From NCBI RefSeq assembly GCF_019583405.1, contig NZ_SZUU01000003.1, forward strand, positions 558,001 through 622,000: DNA of 64,000 bases, in the 5' to 3' direction. The position numbers and the translations under genes were made by a program. This document shows positions 43,815 through 52,505 of this stretch, one piece after another. Each line of letters starts with the position of its first letter. The stretch's first letter is position 1. The notes under the pieces were generated by a model. That model did no database searches. It saw nothing but the letters and a program-made list of their open reading frames with translations, and was not told where the DNA came from. The stretch comes from Bacteroides fragilis. GTDB taxonomy: Bacteria > Bacteroidota > Bacteroidia > Bacteroidales > Bacteroidaceae.

Positions 43815-44646
43815 GTTAATAGACAGACTGATTGATCTGGCCTTTGCCGAAGACATAGGTGATGGCGACCACACAACACTTTCCTGTATTCCCGCCACTG
43901 CAATGGGAAAATCGAAACTTTTGATTAAAGAAGCCGGTGTATTGGCCGGTATCGAAATAGCCAAAGAAATATTTCACCGTTTCGATCCGACTATGAAGGT
44001 TGAGGTGTTTATCAACGACGGTGCCGAAGTGAAGCCGGGTGATGTGGCAATGGTTGTGGAAGGTAAAATTCAGGCTCTGCTTCAGACAGAACGTCTGATG
44101 CTGAACGTGATGCAGCGTATGAGCGGCATTGCCACTATGACACGCAAATACGTGAAGCAGCTGGAAGGCACCAAAACACGTGTGTTGGATACCCGTAAGA
44201 CTACTCCGGGACTCCGTATGCTTGAGAAAGCGGCGGTAAAGATTGGCGGGGGTGTCAACCACCGTATCGGACTTTTCGATATGATTCTTCTGAAAGATAA
44301 TCACGTGGACTTTGCCGGTGGCATTGATAAGGCCATCAACCGCGCTAAAGAATATTGCAAGGAAAAAGGAAAAGACCTCAAGATTGAAATCGAAGTGCGC
44401 AATTTTGACGAACTTCAGCAGGTGTTGAATATCGGTGGGGTAGACCGCATCATGTTCGATAACTTCACTCCCGAAAATACAAAGATAGCTGTCGAGATGA
44501 TCGGCGGAAAATATGAGACCGAATCGTCCGGTGGTATCACGTTCGATACACTCCGTGACTATGCCGAGTGTGGTGTAGACTTTATTTCGGTAGGTGCCCT
44601 TACCCATTCGGTAAAGGGACTCGATATGAGTTTTAAGGCATGCTGA
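43807..44646 (+). CDS. nadC: nicotinate-nucleotide pyrophosphorylase (quinolinate PRTase)
   Basis: A 279-residue enzyme of NAD synthesis that turns quinolinate and PRPP into nicotinate mononucleotide. Markers: AFAEDIGDGDHTT, NVMQRMSGIATMTRKYV, LDTRKTTPGLRMLEKAAVKIGGGVNHRIGLFDMILLKDNH, IEVRNFDEL and SSGGITFDTLRDYAECGVDFISVGALTHS. All are in order and the length is normal. Coupled by overlap to the DUF4783 gene. Confidence 0.96.
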   Translation: MNELIDRLIDLAFAEDIGDGDHTTLSCIPATAMGKSKLLIKEAGVLAGIEIAKEIFHRFDPTMKVEVFINDGAEVKPGDVAMVVEGKIQALLQTERLMLNVMQRMSGIATMTRKYVKQLEGTKTRVLDTRKTTPGLRMLEKAAVKIGGGVNHRIGLFDMILLKDNHVDFAGGIDKAINRAKEYCKEKGKDLKIEIEVRNFDELQQVLNIGGVDRIMFDNFTPENTKIAVEMIGGKYETESSGGITFDTLRDYAECGVDFISVGALTHSVKGLDMSFKAC

Positions 44647-44680
44647 CATTTTGAACGGTCGGCGATAAACGTTCTTAAGT

Positions 44681-44745
44681 AATAAACGATGAACAGGCTA
44701 CGCATTGATGCAAAGGCTTATTCATCGTTTATTGTTTCTTTAACT
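44681..44745 (+). terminator. terminator after nadC
   Basis: Arms 44681-44693 and 44721-44733 pair exactly over 13 bases (AATAAACGATGAA type), followed by a T-rich stretch. The arm resembles that of the hairpin at 28313-28372. Confidence 0.65.
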
Positions 44746-44834
44746 TCTTTTTGCACTATTGTTTGCAGCATTCGTTGCATCCTTGCGTCTAATAGACAAA
44801 CGACGCAGACATACGTTCGATTTTAAAAAGACAA

Positions 44835-45392
44835 TTGACATTGGAAAACGAGATAGAACTGATAAAGGGCTGTCGGGCAGGAAAGGATTCGGCCCGTAAG
44901 GAACTTTACACCCTATACTCGAGGCAATTGTTGGCGGTATGTTTCCGCTATACGGGCGATATGGAAGCGGCGCACGATGTACTGCATGACGGTTTCATCA
45001 AAATATTCACCAACTTTTCGTTTCGTGGTGAGTCTTCGCTCGGAACGTGGGTGACCCGGGTGATGGTGACTCAGGCACTGGATTACCTGCGAAGGCAAAA
45101 ACGGATCAGTCAGTTGGTGATACACGAGGATCAGCTTCCTGATATTCCTGATCTTCCGGAAGGAGGGGAGGCAGGACCGATATCCGAAGAACAGTTGATG
45201 AAGTTTGTCGCAGACTTGCCCGATGGCTGCCGGACGGTTTTTAACCTTTACGTGTTTGAGGAAAAGTCTCACAAAGAGATAGCCGATATGTTGGGTATCA
45301 AGGAGCATTCATCCACTTCGCAGTTGCACCGTGCAAAGTTTTTATTGGCAAAAAGGATTAAAGAATATAGAAATCATGAAGAGAGAAAATGA
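44835..45392 (+). CDS. ECF RNA polymerase sigma factor
   Basis: A 185-residue sigma factor. Region 2: YTLYSRQLLAVCFRYTGDMEAAHDVLHDGFIKIFTN; region 4: FVADLPDGCRTVFNLYVFEEKSHKEIADMLGIKEHSSTSQLHRAKFLLAKRI. No ATG lies before the conserved region; TTG at 44835 or 44841 must serve. It overlaps the next gene by 17 bases, so the downstream membrane protein is a candidate anti-sigma. Confidence 0.88.
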   Translation: MTLENEIELIKGCRAGKDSARKELYTLYSRQLLAVCFRYTGDMEAAHDVLHDGFIKIFTNFSFRGESSLGTWVTRVMVTQALDYLRRQKRISQLVIHEDQLPDIPDLPEGGEAGPISEEQLMKFVADLPDGCRTVFNLYVFEEKSHKEIADMLGIKEHSSTSQLHRAKFLLAKRIKEYRNHEERK

Positions 45393-46416
45393 TGAAATAA
45401 CCGATCTGTTCCGTTCCCGTCTCGGCAACGCCGAGATGACTGTGCGGGATGGTTTCTGGGAAGAACTGAATTCTGAGGTGATGGTGCGTTGCCATCGTCG
45501 GAAGGTGTTTTTCTTCCGCGTAGCGGCAGCCGCTTCCGTACTGCTGGTACTGGCTGCTTCATCGGCTGCTTTTTGGTTCTTCTCTCCGAAAGAGGAGATA
45601 GAAGAAGCCTTTACCCAGGTAGCGGTTGTCAGTGGAAATGCGACTCACCTGGATGGTGACGTGGTGAAACAGGATTTCACTCCCGTACATTCCGAGCCTG
45701 TTTTGAGTAAACCGACGCCTAAGCGTTTCGGTACTCTGGCCCAATATCAGGACGAAGATGATGATTCGGTTTCGGTTACGGTTTCCATGTCATTCAGCTT
45801 CTCTGCAACGACTACACGCAGAGGACAAAATAATCATCCGGATAAAAACTATTGGCAGGCCAGTGGAGATGGACAGACCTTGGCAAATTCTGCTGATGAA
45901 TCCCCGTCTTCCGATTATATGGCTATGACCGCTAAAGCCCGGACATGGGCTGTAAAGGCGGCAGTCGGTACCGCATTGCCTGCCGGAGATGGTAAATATA
46001 AGATGCCTGTTACGGTCGGTCTGACGGTAGAGAAAAAAATAAATAAACATTTAGCCGTAGAAACCGGTTTATTATATTCCAGTTTGCGTGCCGGACAGAA
46101 CTTGCATTATCTGGGAATTCCCGTAAAACTGAACGTGACACTTGCGGAAATGCCGAAGTTGGATATATATGCTTCTGTAGGTGGAGTTGCGGATAAGTGC
46201 ATAGCGGGAGCACCCGATAACAGCTTCAAACAGGAGCCTGTGCAACTGGCCCTTACCGCAGGAGTGGGAGTGAACTATAAAATTAATGATAAACTGGCTT
46301 TATTTGCCGAACCGGGAGTGTCGCACCATTTCAAGACAGACTCCAAGCTGGAAACAGTACGTTCGGCACGGCCTACGAATTTTAACCTGATTTGCGGTCT
46401 GCGCATGACCTATTAA
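45376..46416 (+). CDS. single-TM protein with a beta-barrel-like C-terminus (possible anti-sigma)
   Basis: A 346-residue protein. Residues 1-40 are charged and cytoplasmic (MKRENDEITDLFRSRLGNAEMTVRDGFWEELN), residues 47-67 form one transmembrane helix (VAAAASVLLVLAASSAAFWFF), a Ser/Asp/Thr-rich linker follows, and about residues 195-346 look like amphipathic strands of an outer-membrane barrel-type domain (PVTVGLTVEKKINKHLAVETGLLYSS..NFNLICGLRMTY). It follows the sigma gene with an overlap, as anti-sigma genes do. The barrel-like part on an inner-membrane anchor is odd and may be a soluble sensor. The frame is open from 45331, but the ATG at 45376 gives the sensible start. Confidence 0.7.
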   Translation: MKRENDEITDLFRSRLGNAEMTVRDGFWEELNSEVMVRCHRRKVFFFRVAAAASVLLVLAASSAAFWFFSPKEEIEEAFTQVAVVSGNATHLDGDVVKQDFTPVHSEPVLSKPTPKRFGTLAQYQDEDDDSVSVTVSMSFSFSATTTRRGQNNHPDKNYWQASGDGQTLANSADESPSSDYMAMTAKARTWAVKAAVGTALPAGDGKYKMPVTVGLTVEKKINKHLAVETGLLYSSLRAGQNLHYLGIPVKLNVTLAEMPKLDIYASVGGVADKCIAGAPDNSFKQEPVQLALTAGVGVNYKINDKLALFAEPGVSHHFKTDSKLETVRSARPTNFNLICGLRMTY

Positions 46417-46434
46417 CCATTTAGTACGGACGTT

Positions 46435-46965
46435 ATGAAAAAAACATTTTTTATGCTGCTCACGGTTGTTTTATCATTGCTTACTTGTGTAAGTTGCAGC
46501 GAAGAGACATTAGATTACAATAACCCGGATGTAGACCTTTTCGTAAGGCAACTCAAAGCGGGGAACTATAATACCAAGAGCCCGAAGGGCTTTGTAGAAG
46601 TGCCTAAATTTACGGAGAAGGATATTCCGGCATTGCTGAATTATGCGGAAGACCTGACTCAGGTTGCTTCTTTTCCGCTTCCGCCGGTATCTGCTTACTA
46701 TAGCGGTAAGGTCCGGTTGGGCGAGTGCATGTTGTGGATCGTAGAAACCATTCGGTTAGGGCATTATGCGTCGTTTGGCTGCAAAATGGTGAGAGCCAAT
46801 GCCGAGAACTACGAGGGCATCTATTTCCTGACCGATGAAGAGTTACTTGATGCTGCTGCCCGGTATCGTCGCTGGTGGGAAAACAGGCAGTATCCTCGTA
46901 CGGCATGGACCATTGACGCATGCTTTGACGAGCCCCTTTGCGGGAGTGGATACCGTTGGTGGTAA
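46435..46965 (+). CDS. lipoprotein, possibly DUF4943
   Basis: A 176-residue lipoprotein with a signal ending TCVSC (Cys21). The mature part is mainly helical with a conserved-looking LDYNNPDVDLFVRQLKAGNYN and a tail rich in Tyr and Trp. It may belong to DUF4943, recalled only from memory. It is 18 bases behind the membrane protein and likely belongs to the sigma operon. Confidence 0.65.
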   Translation: MKKTFFMLLTVVLSLLTCVSCSEETLDYNNPDVDLFVRQLKAGNYNTKSPKGFVEVPKFTEKDIPALLNYAEDLTQVASFPLPPVSAYYSGKVRLGECMLWIVETIRLGHYASFGCKMVRANAENYEGIYFLTDEELLDAAARYRRWWENRQYPRTAWTIDACFDEPLCGSGYRWW

Positions 46966-47116
46966 AAAACTAAATCAGATGAAACGTATCGACTTTCTGG
47001 TGCTGTCTTCAGGGGCGGCAGTGATCCTTTATGCCCGATGAACAGCCACGTAAAGGAATTCAAAGACAGGAACATGCGAAGCAGGTACTTTCATCTTATT
47101 AAATAAGTGTAGAAGA

Positions 47117-47821
47117 ATGAAGCGTTTGATATTGTTTATATGGTTATGTCCGATGGTCCTGATAGCCCGTGCCCAATGGACTGCGAAGGATTCATTGAAT
47201 CTGCAACGCATCCTGAACGGCCAAGAGGATATCAAGCTGAATATGGATGCTGTGAAACAGATTGATTTCAACAGCTTGCCGGGTGCTCCCAAAATGTCGA
47301 AGGAGAAGCCCGGTCTGAAATTGGACGAGACGCTTCCACAAGTGCTTGATAGAAAGAAAATTGTGTTGACTCTCCGGCCTTATACGGCCAATACCAAATA
47401 TAACTGGGACCCTATTTACCAAAAAAAGATACAGGTGGATGCCGATACGTGGCGGGGAGATCCGTTTGTCGAGTTTTATGAGACCGTTCCTTCCAACTGG
47501 GCTAAAAATGTATACGATAAAGGTATCCGCAGTTCATACGAGGAAATCCGTTCCAGTGGGTTGCGGCATAATCTGTTTGGCGAACGTGCCAATGGCAGGA
47601 TGGTGACTACGCAGAGCATGGTGCATACCTCTGCCATGAAGCTTGGCAAAAGTGGAGTAACCGTGAGTGGAGGCACTATCGGAGGTCTTGACCTGATGAC
47701 TATTTTCACAAAAGATTTCTGGGACAAAAAAGGACGTGAACGGAGGGCGCGTACACTGGAAGTTCTGAAAGCGTATGGTGATTCGACAACGGTGTTGCTT
47801 CCTGAACCGATTATACATTGA
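47117..47821 (+). CDS. exported protein, possibly DUF4858
   Basis: A 234-residue exported protein; signal peptide to about residue 19 (LIARAQ). The mature part starts WTAKDSLNLQRILNGQEDIKLN and includes KIVLTLRPYTANTKYNWDPIY. I associate it loosely with DUF4858. Being the fourth gene behind the ECF sigma factor, it may be part of the same envelope-stress unit, though a 150-base gap with a minor ORF of 20 codons (46979-47041) precedes it. Confidence 0.6.
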   Translation: MKRLILFIWLCPMVLIARAQWTAKDSLNLQRILNGQEDIKLNMDAVKQIDFNSLPGAPKMSKEKPGLKLDETLPQVLDRKKIVLTLRPYTANTKYNWDPIYQKKIQVDADTWRGDPFVEFYETVPSNWAKNVYDKGIRSSYEEIRSSGLRHNLFGERANGRMVTTQSMVHTSAMKLGKSGVTVSGGTIGGLDLMTIFTKDFWDKKGRERRARTLEVLKAYGDSTTVLLPEPIIH

Positions 47822-47873
47822 ATTTGTTAAAAGATAAATAGGGGGATTCTTGCCTTCTTTTTTCAAAAACGAT

Positions 47874-48824
47874 ATGACTATGAACAGAATTTCTTCTCTT
47901 TTCGGTATTCAGTATCCCATTATTCAGGGCGGTATGGTGTGGTGTAGTGGCTGGAGGCTTGCTTCGGCTGTCAGTAATGCGGGTGGTTTGGGGTTGATAG
48001 GCTCCGGCTCGATGTATCCCGATATTTTGCGTGAACATATTCGTAAATGCCGTGCAGCCACAGATAGACCTTTTGGGGTAAATATTCCTTTGATGTATCC
48101 CCAGATAGAGGAGATCATGAATATCATTGTGGAAGAAGGGGTTAAAATCGTATTTACCTCTGCCGGAAACCCGAAGACATGGACTGGCTGGCTGAAAGAG
48201 CGTGACATCACGGTGGCACATGTCGTTTCTTCTTCTAAGTTTGCCATGAAATGCGAAGAGGCGGGAGTCGATGCCGTGGTAGCTGAGGGTTTTGAGGCTG
48301 GTGGGCATAATGGCCGGGAGGAGACAACAACGCTTTGTCTGATTCCTGCGGTACGTGAAGCCACTACTTTACCTTTGATTGCGGCCGGAGGGATTGGTAC
48401 CGGTGAGGCCATCTTTGCCACGATGGCGTTAGGGGCCGAAGGAGTTCAGATAGGTACTCGTTTTGCTCTGACGGATGAAAGTTCGGCAAGTGATATTTTC
48501 AAGGAATATTGTTTGCGGTTGAACGAAGGCGATACCAAATTATTGTTGAAGAAACTGGCGCCTACCCGTCTTGTGACCAATTCGTTCCGTGATAAGGTGG
48601 AAGTGGCTGAGGCGCGGGGAGCTTCTGCCGAAGAACTTCGTGAACTTTTGGGCAGAGGACGCGCCAAGAAAGGCATCTTCGAAGGTGATCTGGAAGAAGG
48701 AGAGCTTGAGATAGGGCAGGTGGCTGCTCTGTTCCGCCGCAGGCAAAGTGTGGACGAGGTAATGAAAGAATTGTTGGAGGGATACCGCAGAGCTTCGGAC
48801 AAGGTATCTTCTTTTTTGTTATAA
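47874..48824 (+). CDS. nitronate monooxygenase / enoyl-ACP reductase-like flavoprotein
   Basis: About 316 residues. A TIM-barrel flavoprotein of the 2-nitropropane dioxygenase/FabK family: GIQYPIIQGGMVWCSGWRLASAVSNAGGLGLIGSGSM, VNIPLMYP, EGFEAGGHNGREETTTLCLIPAV with the conserved His, LIAAGGIGTGEAIFATMALGAEGVQIGTRFALTDE. FabK-like enoyl-ACP reductase or nitronate oxidation are both possible. The frame opens with a TTG at 47850; ATG at 47874 or 47880 is more likely. Confidence 0.87.
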   Translation: MTMNRISSLFGIQYPIIQGGMVWCSGWRLASAVSNAGGLGLIGSGSMYPDILREHIRKCRAATDRPFGVNIPLMYPQIEEIMNIIVEEGVKIVFTSAGNPKTWTGWLKERDITVAHVVSSSKFAMKCEEAGVDAVVAEGFEAGGHNGREETTTLCLIPAVREATTLPLIAAGGIGTGEAIFATMALGAEGVQIGTRFALTDESSASDIFKEYCLRLNEGDTKLLLKKLAPTRLVTNSFRDKVEVAEARGASAEELRELLGRGRAKKGIFEGDLEEGELEIGQVAALFRRRQSVDEVMKELLEGYRRASDKVSSFLL

Positions 48825-48835
48825 ACGGATCATTC

Positions 48836-48914
48836 CACCACAGGGTAACACAGAGTCTTACGGAGTTCTTCTTTTTATGATTCTGCTTCGTGAAACTCTG
48901 TGTTACTCCGTGGT
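48836..48914. repeat. dispersed CACAGAG hairpin, copy 3
   Basis: A long imperfect hairpin with ends CCACCACAGGG and CCGTGGTA and core AACACAGAGT/ACTCTGTGTT. It resembles the copies at 7063 and 8167, some 40 kb away, and sits between the ends of two convergent genes, where it could act as a terminator. Confidence 0.75.
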
Positions 48915-48922
48915 ATTACTTG

Positions 48923-50032
48923 TTATTCTAAATTCAATTGCTCGTATTTAAGCCCGAATACCTCAGCTATTGCTTTATATACCACTTTCCCTTCTACCAC
49001 ATTTAATCCCAAAGCCAGTGCCGGATCTTCTTTGCATGCCTGTTTCCACCCCTTTCCTGCCAGTGCTGTTACATAAGGCAGAGTGGCATTGGTCAGTGCC
49101 AATGTAGAAGTGTAAGGCACTGCTCCCGGAATATTGGCTACGGCATAATGTACGATTCCATCAACCACATACGTCGGCTCACTATGGGTAGTGGGGTGCG
49201 AAGTTTCGAAACATCCTCCCTGGTCGATAGCTACATCCACTAATACTGTACCCGGTTGCATCATCTTCAGCATACTGCGGGTGATCAGGTGCGGAGCCTT
49301 GTCTCCCGGAATCAAGACCGAGCCTATTACAAGGTCTACGTCCGGCAACTCTTTCTTCAGCCTCAGTTCCGAAGCATATAAGGTTTTTACATTTTTGGGC
49401 AGTGTTTCACTCAAATAACGAAGACGGGCCAGGTTGATATCCGCAATTGTGACATCTGCTCCCAGTCCGGCTGCCATCTGGGCTGCATTGCTGCCTACGA
49501 TGCCTCCGCCGAGAATTAATACTTTGGCAGGCTTCACACCCGGTACACCTCCCAGCAGAATACCTTTTCCACCTTGCGGCTTTTCCAGGAAACGGGCGCC
49601 TTCCTGTATAGCCATGCGTCCGGCTACCTCACTCATAGGAATCAATAAGGGTAAAGAATGGTCAGCTTTTTCTACCGTTTCGTAAGCAAGGCAAATCGAG
49701 CCGTTTTCTATCATGGCAAGAGTCAGTTCTTTATCGGAGGCAAAATGGAAGTAAGTGAACAGCAACTGTCCCTTGCGGATCAGCTTGTATTCCGGTGCGA
49801 TAGGTTCTTTCACTTTCACTATCATCTGGGCTGCGGCATACGTCTCTTCCATAGTGGGCAGGATCTGCGCTCCTGCGGCTATATATGCCTCGTCCGGAAA
49901 ACCACTGTTCTCTCCTGCGGTGTGCTGTATGTATACAGTATGTCCGCGTTTCACTAATTCGGCAACTCCCGAGGGTGTCATGCCCACCCGGTTCTCGTTG
50001 TTCTTAATCTCCTTAGGTACTCCGATAATCAT
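48923..50032 (-). CDS. ald: alanine dehydrogenase
   Basis: A 369-residue NAD-dependent enzyme that interconverts alanine and pyruvate plus ammonia. Motifs: MIIGVPKEIKNNENRVGMTPSGV at the start, LFTYFHFASDKELT with catalytic His, GILLGGVPGVKPAKVLILGGGIVGSNAAQMAAGLGADVTIADIN for NAD binding, and VAIDQGGCFETSHPTTHSEP with the catalytic Asp region. All fit Ald. Confidence 0.94.
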   Translation of the reverse strand: MIIGVPKEIKNNENRVGMTPSGVAELVKRGHTVYIQHTAGENSGFPDEAYIAAGAQILPTMEETYAAAQMIVKVKEPIAPEYKLIRKGQLLFTYFHFASDKELTLAMIENGSICLAYETVEKADHSLPLLIPMSEVAGRMAIQEGARFLEKPQGGKGILLGGVPGVKPAKVLILGGGIVGSNAAQMAAGLGADVTIADINLARLRYLSETLPKNVKTLYASELRLKKELPDVDLVIGSVLIPGDKAPHLITRSMLKMMQPGTVLVDVAIDQGGCFETSHPTTHSEPTYVVDGIVHYAVANIPGAVPYTSTLALTNATLPYVTALAGKGWKQACKEDPALALGLNVVEGKVVYKAIAEVFGLKYEQLNLE

Positions 50033-50747
50033 AACGTTACTCTATTAAGGGTTAAACATGGCACAATGTAAGAAAATTCTGCTTATGTTGTTATCCTTAT
50101 ACGGATGTTTTACAGCAGAATGATAGTAGAGGTGCAGGCACGGCTCTTTCATTTAACAACCGCCTTCCTCCCTTGTCCCCCCCCCACAAAATCTTCCATT
50201 CGCACACAGCGATGCGGAAGCAGTGCTTCGTTGTTTCTTTTTTAAGAAAGAATCCGGCCGGCTATTACCGGAGAAGTGTAGTAGATTAACCAATGTCATA
50301 CAACTCTTTATCCCAGCCCGCATACCCGGGCTGATGAGCCCACATGCCCGGGCTGATGAGCCCGCATACCCGGGCCGATGAGCCCGCATGCCGGGGCTGA
50401 GATAAGGATCCGACCATTTGCACTAAAGAAAGTAAGGGAAATGAAATGCTTTTAGAGAGATTAACGGATAAGAAATTGGATATATCCATTTGTTTCCCAA
50501 ATAGTTACTACTAAAATGCTCCCTAAAACAGCGGGTGGAAGATGGAAGATGGGGGTGGAAGATAAATGGCATAAAAACCGCATCTTCCACCAATCTATAC
50601 ATCTTACAATCAACGATATGCATTCTAAAAGGTGGAAGATGGAAGATCGAAACGTATTTTTTGTATGAGAGGAAGGCGGGGGATAAAGAGCCGTGGCAGG
50701 CAGGAATAAAATCTATCTTTCTGTTTTCTGATATGGCAGGAATAATG
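50033..50747. other. repeat-bearing intergenic region
   Basis: About 715 bases without a credible gene. It holds a C-run (about 50177-50185), the 4 x 22-base tandem array (50315-50402), and a GGTGGAAGATGGAAGAT motif twice directly (near 50532 and 50632) with an inverted CATCTTCCACC copy between them. ORFs drawn through it are low-complexity translations of the repeats. Confidence 0.75.
50315..50402. repeat. tandem array of four 22-base units
   Basis: Units at 50315, 50337, 50359 and 50381, each like AGCCCGCATACCCGGGCTGATG with one to four changes. Each unit can fold on itself (AGCCCG with CGGGCT). The array is much richer in G+C than its surroundings. Confidence 0.88.
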
Positions 50748-50755
50748 TATTTTTG
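50748..50755 (+). promoter_or_regulatory. -7 box of the M23 peptidase gene
   Basis: TATTTTTG, 27 bases upstream of the ATG at 50783. No clear -33 TTTG at the right distance. Confidence 0.45.
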
Positions 50756-50782
50756 CAAAGATTCCATTTTTAAGCAAACTAC

Positions 50783-52435
50783 ATGAAACAGTATATAGTT
50801 GCTCTGATGCTTGCCTGCAGCATTCAGGGACATTCACAAGATGTGAAGCAGGCTGCTTTTGTTCCTCCATTTGACTTTACACTGACTCTGAGCGGTAATT
50901 TCGGAGAAATTCGTGCCAATCATTTTCATGGTGGTCTTGACTTTAAGACTCAGGGAGTTGTCGGTAAACCGGTGCGCGCGCTGGCCGACGGATACATCTC
51001 ACGTATTCGTGTCACCAATGGTTCGGGACATGTACTCGATGTGGTATATAATAACGGTTATACAACTATTAACCGGCACTTGAGCGGATTTATGCCGGGC
51101 ATTGCCCGAAGAGTGAAGAAGCTTCAATACGAAAAAGAAGATTGGGAAGTAGAGATTGTTCCCGAACCGGGGGAATATCCGGTAAAGGCGGGACAACAGA
51201 TAGCCTGGAGCGGTAATACGGGTTATTCATTCGGACCGCACCTGCATCTGGACTTGCTGGAAACCGCTACCGGTGAATCTGTCGATCCGATGCCTTTTTT
51301 CAAATCAAAAATAAAAGATACCACTGCTCCCCGGGCTGAGGGCGTTATGTTGTTTCCACAGCCGGGAACCGGAATCGTGCAAGGCAGTTCGGAGCGGCAA
51401 ACCTTCCAACCCAATGGGACGCGTCCCATCGAGGCATGGGGAGTGATCGGATCGGGTATCAAGGCTTATGATTACATGGACGGTGTTCACAACCGTTACG
51501 GTGTGCATACTGTTGTGCTCAAGGTAGATGGAACGGAAGTGTTTCGCAGTGTGGTCGATCGCTTTGCTCCGGATGAGAACCGGATGATAAACTCCTGGAC
51601 CTACGGGCAATATATGAAATCATTTATTGATCCGGGCAATACGCTGCGTATGCTCCGGGCTTCGAATGATAACCGTGGATTGGTGACCATCAATGAAGAA
51701 CGGGATTACAAGTTCGAATATGAATTGAAAGACGCTTTTGGCAACACTTCCCGTTATCACTTTACGGTGCGTGGAAAAAAACAGCCGATAAAGCCGTCTG
51801 AACATCGGGAGAAGTACTTCTTTGCCTGGGACAAAACGAACTTTTTGCAAGAACCCGGTTTGACCCTTACCGTCCCCCGGGGGATGTTATACGACAATGT
51901 GGCTCTCAATTATGAAGTACGTTCCGACAGCGGGGCAATTGCTTACACCTATCAGCTCAATGATGAGAAAGTGCCGTTGCACGGTGGCTGTGAGTTGCGT
52001 ATCGGGCTTCGTCATCAGCCGGTTGCCGATACAACGAAATATTACGTGGCTCGTGTTACTCCCAAAGGTGGTATGTATAGTGCCGGAGGAACTTACGAGG
52101 GTGGATTTATGAAAACCCGTATCCGTGAATTGGGCACTTATACGGTAGGAGTAGATACAGTGCCTCCCGAAATTATTCCGGTGGGCAAGAATGTCTGGGG
52201 ACGTAATGGGAAAATTGTTTATCGGCTGAAGGACAAAGAAACCGGCATCCGGTCTTATCGTGGCACGATTGATGGAAAATTCGCTCTGTTCGGACGTCCT
52301 AACCTGACAAAATCGTATTGGGAGTGTAAACTCGATCCTGAATATGTAAAGAAAGGTGGACTCCATACGGTAGAGATGACCGCTACGGACGATTGCGGGA
52401 ACGAGACAACGGTTCGTGAAACCTTCGTCTGGTAG
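50783..52435 (+). CDS. M23-family metallopeptidase
   Basis: A 550-residue exported protein: signal peptide to about residue 19, then an M23 (LytM-like) domain at about 30-165 with zinc ligands in HFHGGLDF (His49, Asp53) and HLHLD (His153, His155). The remaining 380 residues form several beta domains, including Ig-like stretches (TVGVDTVPPEIIPVG, RLKDKETGIRSYRGTIDGKFALF). It probably cuts cross-links in peptidoglycan in the periplasm. It is followed at 70 bases by another peptidase gene. Confidence 0.9.
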   Translation: MKQYIVALMLACSIQGHSQDVKQAAFVPPFDFTLTLSGNFGEIRANHFHGGLDFKTQGVVGKPVRALADGYISRIRVTNGSGHVLDVVYNNGYTTINRHLSGFMPGIARRVKKLQYEKEDWEVEIVPEPGEYPVKAGQQIAWSGNTGYSFGPHLHLDLLETATGESVDPMPFFKSKIKDTTAPRAEGVMLFPQPGTGIVQGSSERQTFQPNGTRPIEAWGVIGSGIKAYDYMDGVHNRYGVHTVVLKVDGTEVFRSVVDRFAPDENRMINSWTYGQYMKSFIDPGNTLRMLRASNDNRGLVTINEERDYKFEYELKDAFGNTSRYHFTVRGKKQPIKPSEHREKYFFAWDKTNFLQEPGLTLTVPRGMLYDNVALNYEVRSDSGAIAYTYQLNDEKVPLHGGCELRIGLRHQPVADTTKYYVARVTPKGGMYSAGGTYEGGFMKTRIRELGTYTVGVDTVPPEIIPVGKNVWGRNGKIVYRLKDKETGIRSYRGTIDGKFALFGRPNLTKSYWECKLDPEYVKKGGLHTVEMTATDDCGNETTVRETFVW

Positions 52436-52505
52436 CTTTCAAAACCAAATAACCGGATATTATCCGGGTAAAACAGAATAAGATATTGTATTAATAATTT
52501 GTTAT

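Noticed and set aside
43816..44649. 277-codon open frame antisense to nadC
   Set aside because: nadC is complete with all its motifs; the opposite frame is a shadow.
46979..47041. 20-codon open frame (MKRIDFLVL..) between two exported-protein genes
   Set aside because: Too short to judge, with no lipobox or clear motif and no promoter; it may only be the start of a decayed gene.
50315..50402. Possible CRISPR array
   Set aside because: The 22-base units adjoin one another with no spacers and differ slightly; no cas gene is near.
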